Assembly (NCBI RefSeq): GCF_002154225.1
Contig: NZ_MTSE01000022.1
Coordinates: 23,496 to 87,495 of the forward strand
DNA: 64,000 nt
Direction: 5' to 3'
Origin: Hymenobacter crusticola
GTDB taxonomy: Bacteria > Bacteroidota > Bacteroidia > Cytophagales > Hymenobacteraceae
Shown: piece after piece, positions 35,634 through 44,675 of the stretch
How positions within the stretch are numbered: the first letter of the stretch is position 1
Layout: every line of letters starts with the position of its first letter
Program-made: the position numbers and the translations under genes
The notes under the pieces: model-generated
What the model saw: the letters and a program-made list of their open reading frames with translations, nothing else
The model's database searches: none
What the model was told of the DNA's origin: nothing

Positions 35634-36365
35634 TTAGCTACTCAGCGTGGCCAGCGCCAGGGTGACAACCACGGCATTATTACTTAACGCTTCCAACTCC
35701 ACACTTGGGGTATTCCACAGCGCCAGGCCATCGCCGGCGTGCAGCAGCCGACCGGCTACTTCAAAGGCGCCTGCCAGCACGAAAGCGAAGCAATGGGCGT
35801 TTGCCGGTAATGCGCAAGAGGTTTCTGCCCGGCCTACAAAACGGCCCATTTGCACCCGGAATGATAGTTCTGGCGCCAGCTGCTCAACGGGCGACCCGGA
35901 AGATAAGGGGGTAGCCACGACAAGCTGATTGGGCTGGCTTTCTAAATCGAAGGCGAACTTCCGAGGGGGAGCCAGCGTCCCGACTGGCGCCAGCAGCCAG
36001 ATATGCAAAAAGCTAATCAGCTCTGTTTCGTAAGGGTTGGTAAACTGCACGGTGCCGCCGGCTTCTACGCGGAGCAGGTACAGTTCTTCCACCTCCACCA
36101 AGGCGGGCGATCCTAGCGCTACACCTGCCCACACCGCCCCCGTAATGGGCAGCACCAGCACGTGGGCGGCCACGGGCACCGGCAACGAAACCGTGTGCCG
36201 GCCGACAAGCGTTTCTTCGTTGAGGGCGAGCAGGCGTCCAAACGGCTGCTTATGCTCGTGCACGTAAGCCCCGAATTGGAAGGTGCAGATACGCCGAAAC
36301 TCGGCTGTTTCCAGCCTCCCACGCTGGTAGGCCAAGAAGAGTTTACCGGGAGAGAGCGGCGCCAT
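35634..36365 (-). CDS. Pirin-family protein (quercetinase-like bicupin)
   Basis: 243 residues from the ATG at 36365. The frame extends further upstream but would overlap the dioxygenase gene. The N-terminal cupin contains FLAYQRGRLETAEFRRICTF and FGAYVHEHKQPFGRLLALNE, a Bacteroidota pirin-like start. The middle has TVQFTNPYETELISFLHIWL, and the C-terminal cupin contains FAFVLAGAFEVAGRLLHAGD then GLALWNTPSVELEALSN. Some pirins oxygenate quercetin. The metal-binding His residues of the N-terminal cupin are only partly visible (HEH). It is 34 bp downstream of the intradiol dioxygenase gene, which suggests aromatic or flavonoid chemistry. Confidence 0.8.
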   Translation of the reverse strand: MAPLSPGKLFLAYQRGRLETAEFRRICTFQFGAYVHEHKQPFGRLLALNEETLVGRHTVSLPVPVAAHVLVLPITGAVWAGVALGSPALVEVEELYLLRVEAGGTVQFTNPYETELISFLHIWLLAPVGTLAPPRKFAFDLESQPNQLVVATPLSSGSPVEQLAPELSFRVQMGRFVGRAETSCALPANAHCFAFVLAGAFEVAGRLLHAGDGLALWNTPSVELEALSNNAVVVTLALATLSS

Positions 36366-36399
36366 AAGCGGGAAGGGATGATGACCCACCAGCAGCGCC

Positions 36400-37104
36400 C
36401 TACGCGGGTACGGCCAAGTTAATGGCCAGCACGAAGCCGGCGGTCGTGCTGCCTGTGACGGTGGCCAGTTCGAGGGCCACCCCGTCGCTGAACACGTTGT
36501 CTTGTGCGTTAGACGTGTAGCCGTTAAGGCCTTTGGCGTAGCCATTTACGGCAGCTACAGCGCTGCCTGTGCCCTCGGGGAAAGCAATTTGCGTCACTTT
36601 CAGGGACGTGCCGTCCGCCTTGTAGATGTGCACGTGAATGTGGGTAGCACGCCCATTGTACCACCCCGGAAAGATGCTGGTGAACACAACCTGCCCGTTC
36701 GCGTCCGTGGTTTGCCGGCCCCGCAGGAAGTGCACGCCCGTGTAGTTAGTGCTTTGCATGCCGGTGCCCCCGTACTCCGAGTAGTTACCCTCAGCATCAC
36801 AATGCCAGATGTCGACCAGCGCGCCAGCCAGGCCAGCACAACCAGCGTTGCTGTTGGTGATGGTCAGCGTGGCCGTGAGCAGGTAGCCAGCCTTACCATC
36901 TCGGATGTCGCGCCGCACATACGATGCGGGCACTTTGGTGGGGAACGGACCCTCGGTCTCGGAAGGAACGACCGAGCAGCTATCGCTACCGGCTGAATCA
37001 CTAGCGGGGGTCAATGTGTCGGCCTCTTTGCCGCAGGCCGTGAGCAGGGCCGGAACCGATAAGGAGCCGACGAGTAGACTTTTGATAAAGTGCTTTCTTT
37101 CCAT
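36400..37104 (-). CDS. Intradiol ring-cleavage dioxygenase, lipoprotein
   Basis: 234 residues. The start MERKHFIKSLLVGSL leads to a lipobox-like LLTAC (Cys24), so it is probably exported and lipid-anchored. The dioxygenase core contains SETEGPFPTKVPAS, ALVDIWHCDAEGNYSEYGG and FTSIFPGWYNGRATHIHVHI. These hold the expected Fe(III) ligands: two Tyr and two His as in protocatechuate 3,4-dioxygenase. It should cleave catechol-type rings between the hydroxyls. An exported version is unusual next to cytosolic relatives but is known in Bacteroidota and actinomycetes. It is the first gene of the pirin/kinase/LytTR set. Confidence 0.9.
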   Translation of the reverse strand: MERKHFIKSLLVGSLSVPALLTACGKEADTLTPASDSAGSDSCSVVPSETEGPFPTKVPASYVRRDIRDGKAGYLLTATLTITNSNAGCAGLAGALVDIWHCDAEGNYSEYGGTGMQSTNYTGVHFLRGRQTTDANGQVVFTSIFPGWYNGRATHIHVHIYKADGTSLKVTQIAFPEGTGSAVAAVNGYAKGLNGYTSNAQDNVFSDGVALELATVTGSTTAGFVLAINLAVPA

Positions 37105-37593
37105 GAGGTGACGTCACAAGGGAAGTACTTGTTGACGGAATAAAGATCCGAGCATCGTTGTCTCAACCCGCCTATAATCGACGCTTTTGAGTTTTGAGCC
37201 GACGATCGGCCCATTCCGCGTAGCTTCTTTCTCCTTCCGGTCTTCACGAGCGTCCACTGACCCGGTGTAACGAAACCAGGCCCATCGTGACCGGGAGCAC
37301 CTTAGTCCTCACCCCTTGGCTTTCAACACCATTCATCCTATCCTATGTTGGCAAGAAGAGTGGCAACTAGCCGCCGCCTATAAACAGCTCGTGCAAAACA
37401 TGATCGTGTATTGAAACTGTCGCTACCTTATTCTCCGACGAAGCCCTCAAAGATTCGCTTCGATGCAGAGGCGTTTTTTGCCTTCCAATGGGAGCCCCCA
37501 GCCTGACCGCTTGTTTAACCTTTATATCACACTCTTAACTAGGGCTATTCTGTCCCAACTGTGCCCGCAGGAAGGGGCTGTTGCCCCGTGCTA
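37105..37593. other. Intergenic region without recognised gene
   Basis: About 490 bp upstream of the dioxygenase operon and downstream of the SDR gene, all on the minus strand. It probably contains the operon promoter. No family-like frame or strong hairpin was seen. Confidence 0.45.
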
Positions 37594-38409
37594 CTAGCCG
37601 CCGTTGGTGCGGTTAAGGAGGCCCGACAAGACCCTACGGGGTAGCAGCCAGCGCAGCAGATATACCAGTTTGGGCTGCGCGCCGGCCAACACGCGGGCCG
37701 ATGTACCGCCTCGGGTGGTTGCCGCAAACACGACGCGGGCCACTGACTCTGGGGTGGCCGCGTGGGCGTAACTGGCTAGCGTTTGCTCGTGCACGCGTTG
37801 GGCATACGGGTCGTAGTCCGGGGCGGGCACGTACTGGATGGCAGCTGTAAAATCGGTGCGCACCGTGCCCGGCACGATAGTGCGCACCTGAATATTGAAC
37901 TGCTTCACTTCGTACTGCAACCCCTCCATGAAGCCCTCCACGGCGAATTTGGTGGCGTTGTAGACGCTGTAGAGCGGGAAGGCGATGTGGCCACCCACCG
38001 AGGTGGTGGTCAGAATAAGTCCCTGCTTCCGTCCGCGGAAGTGCGGCAGCACGGCGCGCGTCACGTTCATCACTCCGTACACATTTGTGTTAAACTGCTG
38101 CTGCACCTGCGCGGGGCTAAGGGCTTCAAAGGCACCGGCCAGGGCATAGCCGGCATTGTTGAAAAGTACATCCAGGCGGCCAAAGGCGTGCAACGCAGCC
38201 GCCACGGCGGCCTCAATGCTAGCCACGTCCAGCACATCGAGCGGCAGCACCAGCACATTGGCCAGGGTGTGTAAGTCGGCGGGCGCCTTGTGGGGGGTGC
38301 GCATGGTGGCGACGACCTGCCAGCCGCGCTGGGCAAAGTAACGGGCGGTAGCCAGGCCAATGCCGGTGGAAGCGCCGGTAATGAGAATTACTTGGTTTAA
38401 AGGGGCCAT
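37594..38409 (-). CDS. SDR-family oxidoreductase
   Basis: 271 residues from the ATG at 38409. The longer frame to 38481 lacks family support. The Rossmann fold starts VILITGASTGIGLATARYFA, with the TGxxxGIG nucleotide site. NNAG lies in VLFNNAGYALAGAF, the catalytic Ser in TTTSVGGHIAFPL and the YxxxK pair in YSVYNATKFAVEGFMEGL. The basic residue after beta2 (ATMRTPHKA) suggests NADPH. It is a classical single-domain SDR acting on an unknown alcohol or ketone. It is the last gene of a minus-strand cluster led by a Crp-type regulator. Confidence 0.92.
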   Translation of the reverse strand: MAPLNQVILITGASTGIGLATARYFAQRGWQVVATMRTPHKAPADLHTLANVLVLPLDVLDVASIEAAVAAALHAFGRLDVLFNNAGYALAGAFEALSPAQVQQQFNTNVYGVMNVTRAVLPHFRGRKQGLILTTTSVGGHIAFPLYSVYNATKFAVEGFMEGLQYEVKQFNIQVRTIVPGTVRTDFTAAIQYVPAPDYDPYAQRVHEQTLASYAHAATPESVARVVFAATTRGGTSARVLAGAQPKLVYLLRWLLPRRVLSGLLNRTNGG

Positions 38410-38514
38410 CTTATTAAAAATTAGAGGATACACGAAATAGGTCACGCTGTTGTAGAAGGCGCAGCAACCAGCAGCGAGCACAAGCTCACTAGCTGCCGCG
38501 CCCGACGCGGTACC

Positions 38515-39072
38515 TTAGCAGCTACTACTCTTTTTGGTGATATAGTCCGGCGGAAATACTTCTTGGCCGCGTTGGGCGGTAATAGCCCGCAGCTTTTTCA
38601 GGTCATTCGGACGTAGGTCGGGCGCTACGGGCTGGCCGATTTCAGCAAAGAAATCATCTAACCCCGCTGGTACGACCACGCACAGCAGATGCGCCAGCGT
38701 GTTTGATTCATTGCGGAAGCTATGGATGGCGCCGCCCTTAGGAATCTCGACCACGGACCCTTGGTGAGCGGTGTAAATCTGCTTTTCCGAGCGGACTAGT
38801 ACTTCGCCCCCTATCACATAGAAGAGTGGCCTGGTAGCGTGGGCCAGCCGCCCGCTACGGAAAAAGAGTCTCCTGCTCGTGAGCAGGGTCGTGGCGCCGA
38901 ATAGGGGCCTGCGGGCATCTGCCACGGCGTGCAGGTGGCCCAGCACCTGCGTGAGACTGACGGCGTCAACCCGCCGCAGAGCAGGGCGGGCGACGAAGAC
39001 GTCTATGCCATACACGCCGCCGCTGCTGAGTAAGGCCAGCACCATCAGCCTGACAGAGCAAGACGGGCTCAT
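38515..39072 (-). pseudogene. Fusion ORF: truncated DUF1772-like protein joined to truncated cupin
   Basis: 185 residues in one open frame made of two partial genes. Residues about 1-65 (LALLSSGGVYGIDVFVARPA, then TQVLGHLHAVADARRPLFGA) resemble the start of a DUF1772-type membrane protein. From about residue 75 the text is the second half of a cupin: RPLFYVIGGEVLVRSEKQIY, GSVVEIPKGGAIHSFRNESN and HLLCVVVPAGLDDFFAEIG. The end of the first gene and the first half of the cupin are missing. An in-frame deletion of several hundred bases between two neighbouring genes explains this. The product could still be made but is probably not functional. Confidence 0.65.
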
Positions 39073-39079
39073 GATGCGT

Positions 39080-39512
39080 GCTGGGTAAGCGGCTCCGCAA
39101 ACTGAGCCCGAACTGAGCCACCGCTAGGGTAGCCGGATGGGGCATGATGATGAAGGAAGCCATTAGACCCAGTAGCAGGACAATCGTAAGCAAATGGGGC
39201 ATTTGTAGGGTGAGTGGGGCAGTGGGCTGGGCCTGCGCGACTGTCAGATTTACACAGGGAATCAGGGTGCCCAGTAGTAGCACCCAAGCCAGGGGCCGGT
39301 CGTAGCCGAGCCCGGTGAACAGCGCCAGCAGCAGGCCCGAGAAGACGTTGCGGATGCCTTTGGCATAATGGAAGGCGTACTGCGTGTCCGTGGGCGGCAA
39401 GAATACGCCAAAGCCTTTGGCTCCCGTACGGGACCAGTAAAAAGCGCCGGCCAATGAAGATCAGGCCTAGGCCAAGGAGCAAACTCAGGCTGCTGGAGAA
39501 GGGGCGACGCAT
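39080..39512 (-). pseudogene. DUF4267 membrane protein with frameshift
   Basis: The first frame gives MRRPFSSSLSLLLGLGLIFI and RRFLLVPYGS. The family sequence then continues in another frame as GAKGFGVFLPPTDTQYAFHY, AKGIRNVFSGLLLALFTGLG, and LAWVLLLGTLIPCVNLTVAQ. The switch falls near 39425-39432 and fits loss of one base between AGC and CAAAGG. After about 39120 the second frame runs on without the expected stop. DUF4267 proteins are four-helix membrane proteins of unknown function, often near Crp-type regulators and SDR genes as here. Confidence 0.72.
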
Positions 39513-39597
39513 CAGGGAAGAAAAGGTTGGTACGGCACAAAAGTATGGCCGCCCCCACCTCTAACTCCTTCACCCAGGTGCATAAATGCAGCGTCGG

Positions 39598-40170
39598 CTA
39601 CCACACCGCGCGGCTCCGAATCCGGCTCAGCGACTGCGGCTTAACCCCGACGTAGGAGGCAATGTAGTATTGCGGAATGCGTTGTTGCAGGTCGGGGTAG
39701 GTGCGCACGAAGCGGCCATAGCGCTCCGCGGGCGGATCTTTATAGAACGAAGTGAGTTGACGCACCAGCTCCATGAACCCTGCCTCCGCGACGAGGCGCC
39801 CTAGGCGTTCACCTTCCCGTACCTCCCGGTACAACCGCTGGAGGTTGTCGTAGGAGATGCTCAGCAGGTGGGCCTCTTCTAAGGCCTGGATGCCGTGGGT
39901 AGACGGCTGGGCTGAGAGGAAGCTTTCGTAGTCGCCGATAAACTCCTGTTCGCGGCCGAAAGAATAGGTTAGCCGCTGGCCGTCGCCGTTTTCAAAGTAG
40001 TGAAATACGCCTTGCAGTACGAAACCCATTTTGCGGCTCACTTCCCCGGGTTGCAGGAAGAAAGCGCCCTTGGGTACGGTCTCGGGCACGAACCACTGCC
40101 GAAGCAGGTCTTCCTCAGCGGGGGCCAGGGTAATGAAGCGGCGGACGGTGACGAGCAGCAAGTCGTGCAT
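39598..40170 (-). CDS. Crp/Fnr-family transcriptional regulator
   Basis: 190 residues from the ATG at 40170. The cyclic-nucleotide-binding-like domain has VPKGAFFLQPGEVSRKMGFV and QGVFHYFENGDGQRLTYSFG. A helical dimer segment follows, then a C-terminal HTH region with RYGRFVRTYPDLQQRIPQYY and IASYVGVKPQSLSRIR, the form common in Bacteroidota Crp-like proteins. The classical phosphate-binding RGE of cAMP sites is absent, so the ligand is unlikely to be cAMP. It heads the decayed cluster and probably regulated it. Confidence 0.9.
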   Translation of the reverse strand: MHDLLLVTVRRFITLAPAEEDLLRQWFVPETVPKGAFFLQPGEVSRKMGFVLQGVFHYFENGDGQRLTYSFGREQEFIGDYESFLSAQPSTHGIQALEEAHLLSISYDNLQRLYREVREGERLGRLVAEAGFMELVRQLTSFYKDPPAERYGRFVRTYPDLQQRIPQYYIASYVGVKPQSLSRIRSRAVW

Positions 40171-40645
40171 GAGCAAAATAGGTTGTCCCTGCCCGGCAGC
40201 TACTATCAGGCTGCGTACGAGCCGCGCAGCAGCAGGAGTGCGTCAAAAGTAGTAAATGGCTCCCGCACCGGTCAACCGTCTGCTAGGTACCGCGAGCCAC
40301 TGGCACGCCGCAACAGCTAAGAAGCACCGCGCTAAGGGATGCCTTGCTAGATCTTTAGCGTAAATGCTCCTTTAGATGTACCAAGGCTCACCAATAGTGT
40401 GTGCCCTTATTCTGCGTTTCAGCAGAATAGGAGACATCTTTTACCTAGGTAGTTCATGAAAGTTACCGTTTTTGTTAGGCAAATTGTCCATTCATTTCAG
40501 GACATGGCCATGGCCTAGTAGCATACAGTGGGCTAAACGGCCGCTATTCGAAAGATGAGCGCAAGCTTAGTTGGCACTTTCGTCAGTCTTGCTTTGACAA
40601 CTACCCTGTTGCGTGCCCCTGATACTCCGGTTACGACAAGTTATT
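40171..40645. other. Intergenic region without recognised gene
   Basis: 475 bp upstream of the Crp-type gene and downstream of the amidohydrolase gene. Nothing family-like was seen. Confidence 0.45.
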
Positions 40646-42004
40646 CTATTCACGAAGAACAACCCCATCTTTGATGATGGTCTTGCGTGCCATAAAGTGT
40701 TGATTTTGGTCAAAGGGACTTTGTTCCCAGATCAGTACATCCGCTTTCTTGCCTTTTTCAATAGAACCATAGTGCTGGTCCAAACCCAAAGCCATCGCCC
40801 CGTTTAGGGTGGAAATTTGGAGAATCGCCGGGACGGTAAAGCCATATTCCGCCAACAGGAGCTGCTCCGACAGGATGGCTTTGCCGCCACTGGGCCAATC
40901 CGTGCCAATACGAAGTTTGATTCCTTTATCAAACAGCTGTTTTACATAGCCCATGAAAAGGGAGAAGTTCTCCCGGCACCTAGCTAACTGCGTAGCGGAT
41001 AAGGAGGTATCTCGTTTGGTCGTAAAATAGGTCAACCCGAAGGGCTCGGCCATCAAGTGGATCGAGGTAGAATAGGTTGCCTTGCTGTTGGCAAGCTGGT
41101 CAATCAACGAATCGATTGCGCCCGGCCGATGGTCGTGAACAAACCGAAACATTTCCAAGCGCTCTAACTGCCCATTTTTTGCGGCACCCGGTGCGTACTG
41201 TTGTTGCAGTTGCCGCTTGAACTCTTGGCTCTCCTGTTGGCTGAGCCGAACGCTGTTCACGAGCGTCAAGCTATGTTCGTAGTGGCGTAGCCCAATCGCT
41301 AACGTGGTATCGATAACCATGACCTGCTGGTCCACATGCCCATAGACGCTCATGCCGAGGCTGTCCGCCGTTACAAACGCGGCTTCAAACTCGGGTCGGC
41401 GCAGCTTCCAATACAGCTTGATATGGCGGATACCTAACTGGTAATAATCAATCACTTTTTGTTTGGCCGCCCGGGGTGAAGGGACAACATTGTGGTTGAT
41501 GTATGGCTTGCGGCCTTCGTTTGAAATCAAGGCGCCGCCTACGGCGTAGATATCCAGCAGCGCCGGCTGCGGATCCGCCTGCCAGGCTAGGATGGGCGGC
41601 AACCATTTGTCAGATTGTCCCATACTCATGGCCAGGGTCACACCGTACGGCAAATACGTGTCAGAAAGCCGTTTTCGATACAGGGCCAATGAGTCGTGGG
41701 GCAAATACTCCGGCAACGGTCCATGCGAGCGATACACATCCGTGGGATGAATATGCGTATCGACAAAGCTTGGGGTTACCAGCTTACCGGCGGCGTCAAT
41801 CGTTTTCGTCGCCGCATAGTTCTGGTGTTTACGGGTGACTTTCGCAATAAGACCCGCTTTGATGAGAATCGTTTGGTTCGGAACAAGGGTCCCCGTTCGG
41901 CTGTCGAACACGGTGGCGTTTTTTATGACTAGATCAATTTTCTTGGCCTGTCCAATGCACGGGAGGGCGGCCAAAAAAGCCAGTATAAACGCAACTACTT
42001 TCAT
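40646..42004 (-). CDS. Amidohydrolase-family metal-dependent hydrolase, exported
   Basis: 452 residues. A signal peptide (about 1-20, ending CIGQA) precedes the small beta domain KIDLVIKNATVFDSRTGTLV. The metal site is seen in VDTHIHPTD (HxH), a Lys in HIKLYWKLRR, His in GMSVYGHVDQ and LRHYEHSLT, and Asp in IGTDWPSGG. The C-terminal ISTLNGAMALGLDQHYGSIE and KGKKADVLIWEQSPF are typical of imidazolonepropionase/prolidase-like members. It hydrolyses an amide, peptide or cyclic compound in the periplasm. The substrate is unknown. It is not clearly in an operon. Confidence 0.87.
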   Translation of the reverse strand: MKVVAFILAFLAALPCIGQAKKIDLVIKNATVFDSRTGTLVPNQTILIKAGLIAKVTRKHQNYAATKTIDAAGKLVTPSFVDTHIHPTDVYRSHGPLPEYLPHDSLALYRKRLSDTYLPYGVTLAMSMGQSDKWLPPILAWQADPQPALLDIYAVGGALISNEGRKPYINHNVVPSPRAAKQKVIDYYQLGIRHIKLYWKLRRPEFEAAFVTADSLGMSVYGHVDQQVMVIDTTLAIGLRHYEHSLTLVNSVRLSQQESQEFKRQLQQQYAPGAAKNGQLERLEMFRFVHDHRPGAIDSLIDQLANSKATYSTSIHLMAEPFGLTYFTTKRDTSLSATQLARCRENFSLFMGYVKQLFDKGIKLRIGTDWPSGGKAILSEQLLLAEYGFTVPAILQISTLNGAMALGLDQHYGSIEKGKKADVLIWEQSPFDQNQHFMARKTIIKDGVVLRE

Positions 42005-42124
42005 GATCGGGGAGGCTAGCTAAAAGGACGAACAACGTTTCAAAGGAAGAGGAAACGTCCCGTCCGCCGGTCTCGTTAGAGCCGCCAACTAGCCGCCAAT
42101 TCCCCGCCAACTGCCCAGCGAGGC

Positions 42125-42667
42125 CTAGATAAGGCTAAAATCCGGCGCGATGCACAGGGTTTGACGCTTATCAAGCGCGGCGGCATTGCGCAGGATGATG
42201 AAGGTATTGGTCAGCAGCCAGCCGACGGGGATCAGCATCATGTACTTACTTTGGATCCCGAACCAGTCATTTAAAATGACAGGAATTAAAAACAAGACGA
42301 TGGCGCTCAGCGTCCAGATAAGTTGAAGGGTCACCACCTTCTTGGTAAGCGGCGTAAATTGCTGTTTTCGGTACATGATCAGCAGGGGAGCCGCAATATT
42401 CAAAGGAGGGACAAACATGAAGGGCAACGCCGAAAGGTTGATCAATTTCAGCCACTTCATATCCTCCGAGGTGGGTACTGCTTCTTCGTTTTCCAGCAAC
42501 TCCTCTTCCCGCACGCCTAATCCTTTGGCCAAGGCTTTCAGCGTATACCCTTTGGGCGTGGTGCCAGCTTCGAGACGTTGAATGGTCCGCACCGAGATAC
42601 CCGTTTTTTCAAATAGGTCTTCCTGGGTGAGATGTAATTGTTGTCGTAAGGTGAGTAGTTTCGACAT
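42125..42667 (-). CDS. XRE-family HTH protein with C-terminal membrane segments
   Basis: 180 residues from the ATG at 42667, which puts the HTH at the start. The HTH reads KLLTLRQQLHLTQEDLFEKT and ISVRTIQRLEAGTTPKGYTL (about 1-60). Three or four hydrophobic helices follow at about 85-165, such as LPFMFVPPLNIAAPLLIMY and LQLIWTLSAIVLFLIPVIL. Such fusions are probable membrane-tethered regulators known from Bacteroidota. The target and signal are unknown. It stands alone between the amidohydrolase gene and a divergent kinase operon. Confidence 0.85.
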   Translation of the reverse strand: MSKLLTLRQQLHLTQEDLFEKTGISVRTIQRLEAGTTPKGYTLKALAKGLGVREEELLENEEAVPTSEDMKWLKLINLSALPFMFVPPLNIAAPLLIMYRKQQFTPLTKKVVTLQLIWTLSAIVLFLIPVILNDWFGIQSKYMMLIPVGWLLTNTFIILRNAAALDKRQTLCIAPDFSLI

Positions 42668-43080
42668 AGCTACTGGTAGGCTGCTTGGTACGCTAAAGGT
42701 ATCGCCAATGGAGATTTTCGTGAATAGCACAGGTGTAACCAGTCCTCATTTTGTCAGAAGACAGGTTCGTAGTGCGCGTAACAAAGGTTAATTGTTCAGT
42801 AAACGGCGCTAGCAATTATTTTCTTCGGCTAGGTTCTGTAGCCCAAACAATATGGCTGTGTTACTAAGGTAATTGCCATACGGATAGCGCGCAGGAGCCT
42901 GTTCGTGGTATCATGCGGCGTTGGCGGTCGTGCTCGTCCATCTTACCTAGGTCCGCTCTCTTGGGCCCACCAGCAAGCGGATAAGCTGGTATTCATCCCC
43001 TCGTTTGGCCTACTCATCCCTTTTCTTTCTAGCACATTACCCTGGCGCCTAGCTTTAGCACTTCCTCATTCAGCTTGGCG
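42668..43080. other. Intergenic region between divergent genes
   Basis: 413 bp between the membrane XRE gene and the LytS kinase operon. Both promoters should lie here. No gene is recognised. Confidence 0.45.
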
Positions 43081-44577
43081 ATGCAACGTTCCTCCCTTAC
43101 GACTTGGCAAGAGGCCACGGGTGCTCTTGCTGCCGTTGCTCTCTACGCAACGGCCTGTTTGCTGCGCGAAAGCTCCGCCCTTGCGGAGCTAGTGCGGCAA
43201 GCGACGATCAGTGGCGTTCCGGCTGCTACGCTTGCCCCCGTTCTGACGGAGTACCAGCGCCCGATCCATACGCTAGTGCCGGTGCTGGTGGGCGCCGGCT
43301 TGCTTCTGCTGGCCTGGGCAATCAGTCACTACCTCGCTTTCCCGCGCCTGACCCGCCAGCAGAACACGATTGGCGTTCTGTACTTGGCACTGAGCCTGTT
43401 GGTGCTGGCGAGCAGCGTGTGGGTCGCACACTATTTTAAGCTGTACCTGCGGCTGCAGCACAACCCACTCGGCACTAGTACCGGCCTAAAAGTCTACTCG
43501 CTTTACCGCAAAAAAGTACTGTTCGCAGATTGGGTAGCCGCCGGCATTGGGCTGGGCCTGTATGAGGTGCTGAGCTACTTGCTGCGTTACCTGCGGCAGC
43601 GCTTGCCCCTCGCCGGGGAGCCCCTACTGCGCTACGGCTATTACGCAGTAGTCGTTGGCCTAGTGAGTCTGGGCCTAGGGCTAGCCTGGACGATGCCGCT
43701 GCCGCCCACCCTCTGGAATACGCAGACGGGCCCCTGGCTGCTAGTGGCTGGCTTCGGCTTGCTAGTGACGCTGTTGCAGCACCTCGCCCTGCCGCTGGTC
43801 TGGTGGGGGAGCGTGGCCCTAGTCGGTTCGGCCGTCTTGTGGACGGCGTATAGTGTGCACTACCCACCGCCGCTGCAGCCGCTCGTGGTCCTGGTAGGGC
43901 TGGTCGTGTTGGCGACGGGTATTGTCATGGCCTTGCGCCAGGTAGCCACGCAAGAAACTACGGGCCTACAGGCGCAGGCCTCCCACAGTCAGGCCGAGCT
44001 GGCCAGCCTACAGGCCCAAATCAACCCGCACTTCCTCTTCAACGCCCTCAATAGCCTCTACGCCACAGCCTTGCAGGAGAACAGCGAGAAAACCGCCGCG
44101 GGCATTCAGCAGTTGGGGGAGATGATGCGCTTCTTGCTCGAAGAAAACAACCGGCACCGGATCCTGCTGCGCCAAGAAGTCCACTACTTACACAACTATA
44201 TCAGTATTCAGCGGCTGCGCCTGGACGAAACGCAAGGCCTAGATCTGCGCATCCACCTGCAGGAACCCGAGCAGGAAGTCTACCTAGCCCCGATGCTGCT
44301 GAGCCCCTTCGTGGAGAATGCCTTCAACCACGGCATTAGCTTCCAGGCCCCTTCCTGGATTTACATCACGCTGACGCTGGATGCGACGCACCTGTATTTT
44401 AAAGTGCACAATTCCCGGCACGTGCGCCCGCCGCAAAACCTGGCGGACCAGCGGCCGCACGTGGGCCTAGCCAACGTGCGCAAACGCTTGGCACTGCTGT
44501 ATCCTGGCCGTCACCAGCTGGAAATCCAGCAGTCGGAGCAAGACTATTTCGTGGCCCTCACCCTGTTGCTCTGGTAG
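43081..44577 (+). CDS. LytS-type sensor histidine kinase with multi-pass sensor
   Basis: 498 residues from the ATG at 43081, with a TTG two codons earlier also in frame. The N-terminal 290 residues hold about seven or eight hydrophobic segments, for example LVPVLVGAGLLLLAWAISHY and PWLLVAGFGLLVTLLQHLAL. The kinase core begins LQAQINPHFLFNALNSLYA and includes FVENAFNHGIS and HVGLANVRKRLALLYPG. It should phosphorylate the LytTR regulator at 46258. A serine hydrolase gene lies between the two. The large membrane part may itself be the sensor. Confidence 0.92.
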   Translation: MQRSSLTTWQEATGALAAVALYATACLLRESSALAELVRQATISGVPAATLAPVLTEYQRPIHTLVPVLVGAGLLLLAWAISHYLAFPRLTRQQNTIGVLYLALSLLVLASSVWVAHYFKLYLRLQHNPLGTSTGLKVYSLYRKKVLFADWVAAGIGLGLYEVLSYLLRYLRQRLPLAGEPLLRYGYYAVVVGLVSLGLGLAWTMPLPPTLWNTQTGPWLLVAGFGLLVTLLQHLALPLVWWGSVALVGSAVLWTAYSVHYPPPLQPLVVLVGLVVLATGIVMALRQVATQETTGLQAQASHSQAELASLQAQINPHFLFNALNSLYATALQENSEKTAAGIQQLGEMMRFLLEENNRHRILLRQEVHYLHNYISIQRLRLDETQGLDLRIHLQEPEQEVYLAPMLLSPFVENAFNHGISFQAPSWIYITLTLDATHLYFKVHNSRHVRPPQNLADQRPHVGLANVRKRLALLYPGRHQLEIQQSEQDYFVALTLLLW

Positions 44578-44675
44578 CCTGCAGGCTCCCACATCAAGTT
44601 TCTTTTCGGACCTCAGCAAGCTAGGTCCCGGGGCCCTGTTGCCCTTTTTCTCCACCTTTTATTTTCTTAACGATC

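Noticed and set aside
36366..36545. Upstream extension of the pirin gene
   Set aside because: It overlaps the end of the intradiol dioxygenase gene and has no cupin sequence; the ATG at 36365 starts directly before the conserved region.
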